Below, piece by piece: positions 43,958-51,716 of a stretch of 64,000 bases of DNA. Position 1 is the stretch's first letter, and each line of letters begins with the position of its first letter. The translations under genes and the position numbers were made by a program. Where the stretch lies: the NCBI RefSeq assembly GCF_016735695.1, contig NZ_JAERQD010000004.1, forward strand, positions 62,001 through 126,000. Reading direction: 5' to 3'. Source of the DNA: Microvirga zambiensis WSM3693 (lineage in GTDB: Bacteria; Pseudomonadota; Alphaproteobacteria; Rhizobiales; Beijerinckiaceae). The notes below the pieces were generated by a model. That model made no database searches. It had not been told where the DNA came from and saw nothing but the letters and a program-made list of their open reading frames with translations.

Positions 43958-44659
43958 ATGCAAGCGGGAAACCTCGCATCGCCGCTGTTGGACGACCTGG
44001 ACGATCTGGCTCTGGTCGAAAGGGCTCGGCGCCGGGATGCAGCCGCGCTTCGTGTGATCATGGAGCGCCACAACCGTCGGCTCTACCGCGTCGCGCGCAG
44101 CGTCCTCGGCGACGATGCCGAGGCGGAGGATGTCGTGCAAGAAACCTATCTTCGCGCCTTCACCCATCTCGACGGTTTCCGCGGCGATGCGCGCCTCGCG
44201 ACCTGGCTGACGCGGATCGCGCTCAACGAGGCCCTGGAGCGTCTGCGGAAGCGGCGTCCCTTCACGGAATTGAAGCATATCGACGCCATCAACGAGCAAG
44301 GGGAGGCCCGCGTGATCTTCCTGCCTGGCGCCCGGCAGGAGGGCGACCCTGAAGCCGCCGCCGCACGGGCCGAAATCCGCCGCCTGATCGAACGGGCGGT
44401 CGACCAGCTACCCGATCCGTTCCGCATCGTCTTCGTTCTGCGCGATATCGAGGAAATGAGCATCGAGGCGACGGCCAGTCAGCTCGGCCTGAGGCCCGAG
44501 ACGGTGAAGACGAGGCTTCACCGCGCCCGCCGTCTCCTGCGCCGGAGCCTTGACCGGACGCTCTCGACCGCCTTGACCGATGCCTTCCCCTTCGCGGGCG
44601 CGCGCTGCGCGCGGATCACGCAAAGCGTTCTGGATCGATTGGGCGAAACGAAGCCTTGA
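43958..44659 (+). CDS. ECF-type RNA polymerase sigma factor
   Basis: This 233-residue sigma factor has region 2 (ALRVIMERHNRRLYRVARSVLG, then AEDVVQETYLRAFTHLDGFRG, ATWLTRIALNEAL) and region 4 (LPDPFRIVFVLRDIEEMSIEATA, PETVKTRLHRARRLLR). Regions 1.1 and 3 are absent, as in ECF sigmas. It carries a C-terminal extension of about 35 residues ending AGARCARITQSVLDRLGE, with a single Cys that could be regulatory. GTGGAGG precedes the ATG. No anti-sigma gene adjoins; the cupredoxin pair upstream shares its promoter motif. Its stop abuts that of the convergent cyclase gene (TGATCA). Confidence 0.9.
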   Translation: MQAGNLASPLLDDLDDLALVERARRRDAAALRVIMERHNRRLYRVARSVLGDDAEAEDVVQETYLRAFTHLDGFRGDARLATWLTRIALNEALERLRKRRPFTELKHIDAINEQGEARVIFLPGARQEGDPEAAAARAEIRRLIERAVDQLPDPFRIVFVLRDIEEMSIEATASQLGLRPETVKTRLHRARRLLRRSLDRTLSTALTDAFPFAGARCARITQSVLDRLGETKP

Positions 44660-45838
44660 TCAGGCCGTCCAGACGCTGAACGGCGCGAAGGTGAAGAGCT
44701 CGCGTTCGGTCGCGATGCCGCGCAGCCTGTGGCGGCCGAGGGAGCGCACGGGAACGGGACTCACCGATGCGACGCTGTCGGACAGGATCACGGCGCAGTC
44801 CAGGCTGCTGCACAAGGCTTCCATGCGACTCACCTCGTTGACCGCCGGGCCGATCACCGTGAAATCGAGCCGACCGGCCGCGCCTATATTGCCGTAGAAC
44901 ACGTCGCCGCAATGGAGCGCGATATCGAGCGCAAGCGGCGTCTCGTGGGCGTGGAGGCGGTTGACGGCGGCATTGCGCTCCAGCGCGATCTGGGCGGCCC
45001 GGATCGCCGCCGCGCAGGCCTGCTCGCGGGAGCGCTCCTCGGTGATCGGAAAGGCTGCCAGAACACCGTCGCCCATGAACTTGAGTACCTCGCCGCCCTG
45101 CTCGGCGACCGGATCCGCCATGGCTTCGAGATGCTGGTCGAGCCGGCCGATCAGGTTGATGCCCGCCGTATCGGCGAGCGTGGTGAAGCCGCGCAGATCG
45201 GCAAACAGGAGGGCTGCCGTCAGCGTCGTGCCGAAGCCTCGCCGGATCTCGCCGCTGAGCACGCGCCGGCCGGCGGAGAGGCCGACATAGGTGTCCAGCA
45301 TGGCGACCGTCAGGTCGAACAGCGTCATGCGATAGGCGGCAAGCCCCAGGAGAGGAAGAAGCGCATCGATGCGGGCGATCTCCTTCGGCGCGAACCCCTC
45401 CGGGCTGCTTGAGGAGAAGGAGATGCCGATGCCGCGCAGGTCCGGCGCGCTGCTGTTCTCGAAGCTGAACAGGCGGGCGAGATAGTCCGTACCGCCTTCC
45501 CGCCTGACCTCCTCGAACACGTCGAACTTCATCGCCTCAGGGTCATCGATCAGCCAGTGGCAGCTCGTCTGATCGGTCTTCATCATGTAGGCGAAGGGGC
45601 TCCGCTCGAAGGCAAGCTCGTTGCGCTCGTGCGAGACGCCCTCGACGAAGATGCGGGTCGAGCGCGTCCAGACATGGGTGTAGACGCGGATCGTCGGATT
45701 GACGGTCGGCAGCGCGAGATAGGCCCGCACCAGAGGGATGCCCTCCTCCGCCAGCCGATCCGAGAAGCCGGCCAGCAGCGAGCCGACATCCGTTCCCCTC
45801 AAGCCCTGTTCGATGATCCAGTCTTCGAGATTCGCCAT
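44660..45838 (-). CDS. class III adenylate/guanylate cyclase with N-terminal sensory region
   Basis: This is a 392-residue soluble protein. Residues about 1-190 form a sensory region (SDRLAEEGIPLVRAYLALPT, VWTRSTRIFVEGVSHER) seen in many rhizobial cyclases. The catalytic domain (about 200-385) has the metal Asp in LLFADLRGFTTLAD, the Lys in VLKFMGDGVLAAF and the second half GRLDFTVIGPAVNEVSRMEA. The arginine/asparagine pair looks conserved, so it is probably active and makes cAMP. The ribosome binding site is weak. This is the second class III cyclase in the window, with a different sensor from that at 37987. Confidence 0.88.
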   Translation of the reverse strand: MANLEDWIIEQGLRGTDVGSLLAGFSDRLAEEGIPLVRAYLALPTVNPTIRVYTHVWTRSTRIFVEGVSHERNELAFERSPFAYMMKTDQTSCHWLIDDPEAMKFDVFEEVRREGGTDYLARLFSFENSSAPDLRGIGISFSSSSPEGFAPKEIARIDALLPLLGLAAYRMTLFDLTVAMLDTYVGLSAGRRVLSGEIRRGFGTTLTAALLFADLRGFTTLADTAGINLIGRLDQHLEAMADPVAEQGGEVLKFMGDGVLAAFPITEERSREQACAAAIRAAQIALERNAAVNRLHAHETPLALDIALHCGDVFYGNIGAAGRLDFTVIGPAVNEVSRMEALCSSLDCAVILSDSVASVSPVPVRSLGRHRLRGIATERELFTFAPFSVWTA

Positions 45839-45885
45839 GGGCTCACCATACCACCCCCTCCGAGGATGTCTCCAAGCCGCCGGCT

Positions 45886-46605
45886 TCACCGGCTCGCATG
45901 GCGTGAGTTCGCGTCCGTTCCCGCGATTTCCGTCAAAAGCTTGCGGCGGGCGGCCAGAGCGAAAGGCCGCGTCTCGTCGGCGATCTCGACGAAGGATCCC
46001 GGCCCGCCGATGACGCTCTGGCCATAGTAATCCTCCAGCGACATGCCGCCGGGCCCACCCGGCCGTCCGCTGCCGGGGCGGCGGATGGCGAGGGCGTTGA
46101 TGGTGAAGCCTTTCGCGAGCGCATCTCCCCTCGCCTGTTCCAGGGAGCGCCCGTTCATGTTCGGGCCGTCGCCCGACACGTCGATCACCTTGCGCGTGCC
46201 GTCATGGACGTTGTTCTCCACAAGACGCACGGAGAAATCGATGGCGTTGGAGATGGAGTTGTAGCCGTAGGCGCCACGCGGCGCGCTGACGAGTTTGTCC
46301 GCGAAGACCCGCGCACTCGCCTCGTCGCGGATGACATGCCAGTCGACGATAAGCACCTGCGAGCTCGGCCCGCCCCATTCCATGAACGCGACTGCGATGG
46401 CGCCGAGGGGACCGTCCTTGATGCCCGTGAGCACATCGGGATTGGTGAGCGCATCCGCCCAGCCCTGACGCTGCAGGCGGAGTTCCGCATCGTCGATGGA
46501 GCCGGACCCATCGGCGGCGAAGACCAGCTCGAGGTCGACCGCCTCGGCCCAGGCCGGGGCGCTCAGGAGACCGAGGGCGAAAAGGCTGTTCAGGACAAGA
46601 CGCAT
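45886..46605 (-). CDS. DUF1194 domain periplasmic vWA-like protein
   Basis: This is a 239-residue protein with a signal peptide (LNSLFALGLLSAPAWA) and a DUF1194 domain, a von Willebrand A-like fold. The MIDAS motif appears as VFAADGSGSIDD (DxSxS variant, D-G-S-G-S), with EWGG and ISGDG-type loops (IDVSGDGPNMNG). It is expected to bind a divalent cation and a protein partner in the periplasm. It precedes the cyclase gene on the same strand by 47 nt and might be co-transcribed. The family is of unknown function and restricted mainly to alphaproteobacteria. Confidence 0.85.
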   Translation of the reverse strand: MRLVLNSLFALGLLSAPAWAEAVDLELVFAADGSGSIDDAELRLQRQGWADALTNPDVLTGIKDGPLGAIAVAFMEWGGPSSQVLIVDWHVIRDEASARVFADKLVSAPRGAYGYNSISNAIDFSVRLVENNVHDGTRKVIDVSGDGPNMNGRSLEQARGDALAKGFTINALAIRRPGSGRPGGPGGMSLEDYYGQSVIGGPGSFVEIADETRPFALAARRKLLTEIAGTDANSRHASR

Positions 46606-46706
46606 CGAGGGCTCCGGCTTTCGGGCGATGCTGGAGGCATTTAGGGCAATATGAAGGTGGGATGGTCCAATCGGGCGATCACAAAGTTGTTGGCGATCGC
46701 TGCACT

Positions 46707-46849
46707 GTCATCCCGGGGCGGCTCGCAAGAGCCGAGCCCGGGATCCATAACCGCTAACACTGCTAAAAGAGGCGCAAGGCCGTTCGCACTTTCCTGAAAC
46801 GCCGTGGCTATGGATCCCGGGCTCCGCTTTCGCGGCCCCGGAATGACGG
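46707..46849. repeat. long inverted repeat (palindromic extragenic element)
   Basis: Two imperfect arms of about 45 bp (46707-46751 and 46804-46849) share, in opposite orientation, GTCATYCCGGGGC, GAGCCCGGGATCCATA and ACCRC. They flank a 52-bp centre. It sits between the DUF1194 and ilvE genes, both read on the minus strand. Such elements are common between genes of Methylobacteriaceae; no coding capacity. Confidence 0.85.
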
Positions 46850-46860
46850 TGAGCGATCTC

Positions 46861-47736
46861 TCAGGCCGCCCTGAGTTTCCCCTTGGCATGGGCAAAGGCC
46901 CAGTAGAGCTCGCGGGCTCGGCGATAGAACGGGCCGGGCTGGAGATCGCGGCTGTCGATGCGCAGCACCGGCATCACCTTCGAATAATTGCCAGAGATGA
47001 AGATCTCGTCGGCACCGGCGAAATCCTCGTAGCGCAGGGTGCCCTCGACCACCTGCGTGCCGTCGTCGCGCAGGAGCTGGATCACGCGCTGGCGGGTGAT
47101 GCCATTGAGGAACGTGCCATTCGGATAAGGCGTGTAGACGACACCGTCCTTGGCCATGAACACGTTCGACGTCCCGGTCTCGGCGACGTTGCCGAGGGCA
47201 TCGCATACGAGAGCGTTGTCGAAGCCCTTTTCCTTCGCCTCGCGGAGAACGCGGGCATTGTTGGGATAGAGCGCTCCGGCTTTTGCATCGGTCGGCATGG
47301 ATTCGAGGGTCGGGCGGCGGAAACTCGACTTCATCACCGAGAGCCCGCCCGGCACAGGCATCGGCGCCTCGAAGAGGGACAGGCAGAACTGGGTCGATTC
47401 CGGATCGGGCGCGATGGTGGCCAGGCCTTCTGCCTCGCCCCAATACATCGGCTTCACGTAGAGCGCCGTGCCGGGAGCAAACTTCTTCACGCCCTCCCCG
47501 ACGAGATCTACGATCGCCTGGGCTTCCATGGTGGGCTTGAGGCCGATGGTCGGGGCCGAGCGGTTGACGCGCTCGCAATGCCGGTCGAGATCGGGGGCGA
47601 CGCCCTCGAACACGCGGGCACCGTCGAAGACCGAGGAGCCGAGCCAGGATACGTGGGAACGCGGACCGATCAGGGGCGGATTGCCCTCATGCCACGCGCC
47701 GTTGAACCAGTTCCAGGTCTGCGAATACCAAGCCAC
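46861..47736 (-). CDS. ilvE: branched-chain amino acid aminotransferase (class IV)
   Basis: This is a 291-residue PLP-dependent class IV transaminase: GTG start giving AWYSQTWNWFNGAWHEGNPP, catalytic Lys in ALYVKPMYWGE, then LVCDALGNVAETGTSNVFM and the phosphate-binding NGITRQRVIQLLRDDG. It transfers the amino group between branched-chain keto acids and glutamate. AAGGA lies eight bases before the GTG. In-frame codons extend to 47889 but do not look coding. Family members of this subgroup can also be D-amino acid or aminodeoxychorismate lyase-like, so the symbol is likely rather than certain. It sits just downstream of the diguanylate cyclase gene. Confidence 0.88.
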   Translation of the reverse strand: MAWYSQTWNWFNGAWHEGNPPLIGPRSHVSWLGSSVFDGARVFEGVAPDLDRHCERVNRSAPTIGLKPTMEAQAIVDLVGEGVKKFAPGTALYVKPMYWGEAEGLATIAPDPESTQFCLSLFEAPMPVPGGLSVMKSSFRRPTLESMPTDAKAGALYPNNARVLREAKEKGFDNALVCDALGNVAETGTSNVFMAKDGVVYTPYPNGTFLNGITRQRVIQLLRDDGTQVVEGTLRYEDFAGADEIFISGNYSKVMPVLRIDSRDLQPGPFYRRARELYWAFAHAKGKLRAA

Positions 47737-47867
47737 TTGTCTCGTCCTTTGGGTCAGAATGACTGCCGCATCGAATCCCTTGCCGGCCCCATCGTCAATC
47801 GTTCCTTCGGCCATCGCATATGAAGTCTTGTGATGGGTTCCATGAGGACGGCTGATCATTGACCTCG

Positions 47868-48782
47868 TTAGGTGCCGATCCTTACACAATTCCGTCCCGC
47901 GCTCTTGGCCTCATAGAGCGCCCGGTCCGCCCGGCGCAGGATGGAAGCACGGTCGTCTCCGGGACGGGCCTCGCTGATGCCGGCGCTGAAGGTGCAGGGC
48001 AGATCGACGGCGCCCGCTGCGAGGCGCGCCGGCGTGAAGCCCTGCCTGATCCGCTCGACGATCCCGAACGCCTCATCGGCACAGGCGGCGGGCAGGAGCA
48101 GCAGAAACTCCTCGCCGCCCATCCGACCAAGGATGTCCTGCTCCCGCGCCAGCCCCCGGCAGATGGCCGCAAAATGCCCGAGGACCGCATCGCCGGCCTC
48201 GTGCCCGTGATCGTCGTTGATGGCCTTGAAACGGTCGATATCGATGATCGCGAGTGACAGACCAGCCTCACCCGCAGCCAGCATCTCGTCGAGGCGCTCC
48301 AAGATATGGCGCCTGTTCGGCAGGCCGGTGAGCGGGTCGGTCCGGGCCGCGATAAGCGCGGCATCATGGGCCCCGCGCAAAAGCTTCTCGTTGTGCTTCA
48401 GGGCGGTGATGTCCGCACCCACCGTGAGAATCCAGCCGTTCGGCAGAACGATGTGCTCGATCCAGAACCAGCGCCCGTCCAGGAAATCGGTCTCGAACGC
48501 CTTGCGCGGCACGCTGCGCCGCCGTGGGAGCGTGCGGGCGATCAGGGCCTCCACATCGTCGTCGAGACGAACGCCGATCCCCTGCCGCGCACCGTGGCGC
48601 AGGATTTCGCTGAAGGTGAACGGCCCCTCGAAATCGCCCAGGAACATGTCCTGATAGGTCCTGTTCGCGTAACGCAGGTTGTCGTCGGCATCGTAGATCG
48701 AGACTGCCTGCCCGCTCTCGGTCAGCGCCTCCACCAGGGACTGCAATGTCTCGTCGTCGAGCAGTGAAACGAATTTGGCCAT
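47868..48782 (-). CDS. PAS domain diguanylate cyclase (GGDEF)
   Basis: This is a soluble 304-residue protein: a PAS domain (about 15-140, AVSIYDADDNLRYANRTYQD and GWILTVGADITALKHNEKLL) followed by a GGDEF domain with RTDPLTGLPNRR, DIDRFKAINDDHGHEAGD and the active-site GGEEF. REQD five residues before GGEEF is a proper RxxD inhibitory site, so the enzyme should make c-di-GMP and be feedback-inhibited. ACAGGTG before the ATG at 48782 supports this start; in-frame codons to 48962 are probably leader. Isolated; ilvE follows after 131 nt. Confidence 0.9.
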   Translation of the reverse strand: MAKFVSLLDDETLQSLVEALTESGQAVSIYDADDNLRYANRTYQDMFLGDFEGPFTFSEILRHGARQGIGVRLDDDVEALIARTLPRRRSVPRKAFETDFLDGRWFWIEHIVLPNGWILTVGADITALKHNEKLLRGAHDAALIAARTDPLTGLPNRRHILERLDEMLAAGEAGLSLAIIDIDRFKAINDDHGHEAGDAVLGHFAAICRGLAREQDILGRMGGEEFLLLLPAACADEAFGIVERIRQGFTPARLAAGAVDLPCTFSAGISEARPGDDRASILRRADRALYEAKSAGRNCVRIGT

Positions 48783-48962
48783 CGGCACCTGTACCAGGGC
48801 ATCCTGCGGACGCAGAGCCGGTCGTAAGACTATTCCATCACGCGATGCCTTCAGAATGAGGCGTATCTTGGGAGACGCGTCAAGCGGCTGGAATGCAGGC
48901 TGAAAATAGGCATCGTTCAGGACTAGTTTCGGTCTTTCCCCGCGCGACCTAAGGGTTTTCAC

Positions 48963-49204
48963 TGATTGCCGGCAGTTGCGCTCCTCGCCAGGATGATCCG
49001 GCAGCCTCCAAACATGTCCCCTCGTGTACGCGAAGGGCTGCTGACTGGAGCCGCCCCCGGGGCGGCTCCCTTTTTCGCGCGCGGAGTCGGCGATTCAGGG
49101 AAATCCCGGTCTCGATTCAGGTCAAACCCCAATAGCCCGCAGCCGCACGATGGCGGAAAGTTCCAGCATACGACCCCGGCTTCCATCCATCTGCGGAGGC
49201 TGTC
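48963..49204 (+). ncRNA. region with orphan terminator; possible small RNA
   Basis: This 242-bp gap separates the diguanylate cyclase (-) and the next gene (+). At 49047-49075 on the + strand a long GC-rich hairpin (GGAGCCGCCCC / GGGGCGGCTCC) is followed by CTTTTT. No + strand protein gene ends before it, and the minus strand has no T-run, so it may terminate a short transcript starting near 48960. Evidence for an RNA is indirect. Confidence 0.35.
49047..49075 (+). terminator. orphan rho-independent terminator
   Basis: An 11-bp stem followed by CTTTTT on the + strand, with no upstream + gene. Confidence 0.75.
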
Positions 49205-49606
49205 ATGAATGCGCGCGCCTGTGTCCTCATCACCGTCCTGACCACCTTGATGCTGTTGGCGCCGGCGGCGCAGGCTGAGACGATCCCGACCGCCAACGGG
49301 GATGTGGCTGGCGTCACGATCGTCACATCCAACGGCAAGCAGAATCGTGTTCAGAAGCCGTCCTCGGCCCAACGCTTCGATCGCCGCCGCAGAGCCAGCG
49401 ACTTCGTGGATCTGATCAAGACCGTCATCCGAGATCGCGGCCCGGACCTGTGCTCCCGCTATGGCGGTGAGCCCGACTGCATCGAGGAAATCGAGATCTG
49501 CTTCTCGATGCTCGACAAGGACGACGATCTCATGAAGATTTGTCTCAACACGGCTCCCGAGGGACGCGGCCCGAACAGAGCCGAGAAGATGAGATTGAGG
49601 CGCTAG
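49205..49606 (+). CDS. secreted hypothetical protein with cysteine pairs
   Basis: This 133-residue protein has a signal peptide (CVLITVLTTLMLLAPAAQA, cleaved near residue 24). A charged mature part contains four cysteines in DLCSRYGGEPDC, IEICFSML and LMKICLNT, probably forming two disulphides in the periplasm. I recognise no family. GGAGGCTG before the ATG supports the start. The TAG stop at 49604-49606 is the outer end of dispersed repeat copy 2, so the original C-terminus may have differed. Confidence 0.65.
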   Translation: MNARACVLITVLTTLMLLAPAAQAETIPTANGDVAGVTIVTSNGKQNRVQKPSSAQRFDRRRRASDFVDLIKTVIRDRGPDLCSRYGGEPDCIEEIEICFSMLDKDDDLMKICLNTAPEGRGPNRAEKMRLRR

Positions 49607-49697
49607 AGCATTTTTGGCGAAGTGGATCCGGTTCGCCGTCAAAAATGCGGCAAAGCAAGGGAGAGAGGTGCTTCCACGTCAGTGGAAGCACTTCTAG
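49603..49697 (+). repeat. composite dispersed repeat, copy 2
   Basis: Same order as copy 1 at 19644: cTAGAGCATTTTT, the hairpin GGCGAAGTGGATCC / GGTTCGCCG with CAAAAATGC, a linker rich in AG, the hairpin GTGCTTCCAC / GTGGAAGCAC, and a closing CTAG. It is 95 bp long. Its first TAG ends the upstream reading frame; the MscS gene starts 58 nt after it. Confidence 0.85.
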
Positions 49698-49755
49698 CGT
49701 ATCGTGCGAAACGGACGATGCGTCGTTCAATGAGGTCGAGCATCGGGGGCGTACC

Positions 49756-51606
49756 GTGAATGAAATGACCGAAGAAGCGGGTCTCGCCATGGACCGACTG
49801 GATCAGGTCGGTGTCGCGCTGGAGGCGGGATTCAAAACAAGGCTTCAGAACCTTGCCAACGTCGGAAGCGAGTGGGCAGCACTCCTTCAAGGTCTCAGCG
49901 CCGGCGGGCTCTCGCTGACCGCTTATCTTGCCATTATCGTCGGGGCGCTGCTGGTTTCGGTCTTGGCCTTCTATGCGGCGCAGCGGATCATGCAGGCCCT
50001 CGTCGCGCGCTCCGGCCGCTTCTCATCCTTCATCGACATCGCGACGTTCGTCCTCACCGCTCTCATCGTCGCGCTCGTCTTCCGACTCGTCCTGCCGGAC
50101 GGGACCGGGCGCCAGGTTGCGCGATTCTGGGCCATCGCCGCTCTCGTCAGCCTCCTCGTGCATCGCATCATCACCGGCCTGCTGCTCGGCAGGGGGAGAC
50201 GCGGCGAGGCAGGCACTCCGCTCGCTTCCTTTGCTAGAACCCTGTCGCTCGGGTTCGCATGGGGCCTCTTCGGTTTTGCCGCATTGGCGACCCTGAGAAC
50301 CTGGAATGGTGGTCCCGGCCTGAGGGATCTCATCGGCACATTCCTGGTCAGCGTGCCCGTCACGGCCCTTCTCGTCTACGCCTATTGGTCACACCGCAGG
50401 GTGGTCACGGCCGAAGTCGCCGGACCGGAGCCGCGCACGGGCTGGCGCGAGCGGTTCGCCACGATCTGGCCGGCCATCGCCATCTTCGCCCTGATCGGCA
50501 CCTTCGCCGCGCTCCAGGCCGCGGCAACCCTTGCGCGCCCGCTGCCGGGCCTGGCGATGCTCGGAACGCTGCTGATGGTTCTCGTCGCGCCCCATGTGGA
50601 CAGCGTGATCAGGAACTGGTCCGAGCGGCGCAAGGGTGATCCGACATCGTCCCTGCTTGCCGCGACCCTGCGGCGGATGGCACGCTTCGCCTTCGCCATC
50701 CTGGTGCTCGGGCTGCTGGTCTATCTTTGGGCCCTGCCGGCCCTGACCTCCCTCGGCTTCGACGTGACGCTGATCCGCGAGAAGGCAGTCGGGATCGTCG
50801 TCATCGCCCTCGTCGGCGCGCTGCTCTGGAACGGGACCGCCGCCGGCATCGAGCGCATCCAGGCGAGGGAGCGCCACGCGCCGGCGGCCGTCTCGGAAGA
50901 CGATGCCCATGTTCCTCACAGCCGTCTGGGAACCCTGCTGCCGCTGCTCAACGGGACCGCAAAGATCGCGATCCTCGTCATGTCGATCCTGACCATGCTC
51001 GTCATTCTCGATGTAAACGTATGGCCGCTGATCACGGGCCTCAGCGTGTTCGGCCTTGCCCTCGGCTTCGGCTCGCAGACCCTGGTGAAGGACATCGTGT
51101 CCGGCCTGTTCTTCCTGCTCGACGATGCGTTCCGCATGGGCGAATACATCGAGACCTCGGGCGCCAAGGGAACGGTGGAACGGATCTCGGTGCGCTCAGT
51201 GAGCCTGCGCCATCCCCGCGGGGCGATCGCGACGATCCCCTACGGCCAGATCGGCAAGATCCAGAACTTCAGCCGCGACTGGGTGATCGAGAAGCTCGTT
51301 TTCCGCGTCGCCTTCGACACCGATGTCGAGAAGGTCCGCAAGCTGTTCAAGCAGATCGGCAAGGAGATCGCCGAGGATCCCGAATTGAACGAAGACCTGA
51401 TGGAGACCTTCAAGAGCCAGGGCATCGCCTCGGTGGAGGACGGCACCCTGCTCGTGCGCGGCAAGTTCAAGGCGAAGGCCGGCAAGCAGTTCGGCATCCG
51501 CAAGGCCGTCCTTTCGGCGGTCCAGCGCTCCTTCCGCGAAAACGGCATCCAGGCTGTCCCGCGGCCAATTCCGGCGCCACCCGGCGCGGGAGCGGCGCCG
51601 TCGTAG
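49756..51606 (+). CDS. MscS family mechanosensitive ion channel
   Basis: This is a large MscS-type channel of about 616 residues. At least ten membrane helices (about 45-445) are followed by the MscS core: the pore-lining helix LITGLSVFGLALGFGSQTLVKD and the beta domain ETSGAKGTVERISVRSVSL and IPYGQIGKIQNFSRD. A cytoplasmic alpha/beta part of about 110 residues completes it. The extra N-terminal helices resemble YbdG/MscK-like members. It should open under membrane tension to release solutes. Start is GTG 49756 (GGGGG upstream) or ATG 49765. Single gene. Confidence 0.9.
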   Translation: MNEMTEEAGLAMDRLDQVGVALEAGFKTRLQNLANVGSEWAALLQGLSAGGLSLTAYLAIIVGALLVSVLAFYAAQRIMQALVARSGRFSSFIDIATFVLTALIVALVFRLVLPDGTGRQVARFWAIAALVSLLVHRIITGLLLGRGRRGEAGTPLASFARTLSLGFAWGLFGFAALATLRTWNGGPGLRDLIGTFLVSVPVTALLVYAYWSHRRVVTAEVAGPEPRTGWRERFATIWPAIAIFALIGTFAALQAAATLARPLPGLAMLGTLLMVLVAPHVDSVIRNWSERRKGDPTSSLLAATLRRMARFAFAILVLGLLVYLWALPALTSLGFDVTLIREKAVGIVVIALVGALLWNGTAAGIERIQARERHAPAAVSEDDAHVPHSRLGTLLPLLNGTAKIAILVMSILTMLVILDVNVWPLITGLSVFGLALGFGSQTLVKDIVSGLFFLLDDAFRMGEYIETSGAKGTVERISVRSVSLRHPRGAIATIPYGQIGKIQNFSRDWVIEKLVFRVAFDTDVEKVRKLFKQIGKEIAEDPELNEDLMETFKSQGIASVEDGTLLVRGKFKAKAGKQFGIRKAVLSAVQRSFRENGIQAVPRPIPAPPGAGAAPS

Positions 51607-51716
51607 TCTTACTTGGCACGCATGCGTAAACATCGGAAAGTGTCGACAACCTCCATGCTTCAGGGCATGGATCATCACGGGGATGCCTCCTAGGCGACAA
51701 GGGAAGCACGCGGATC

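Noticed and set aside
47737..47889. Longer start for ilvE
   Set aside because: The extra 51 codons do not resemble the family N-terminus; GTG 47736 has a good ribosome site.
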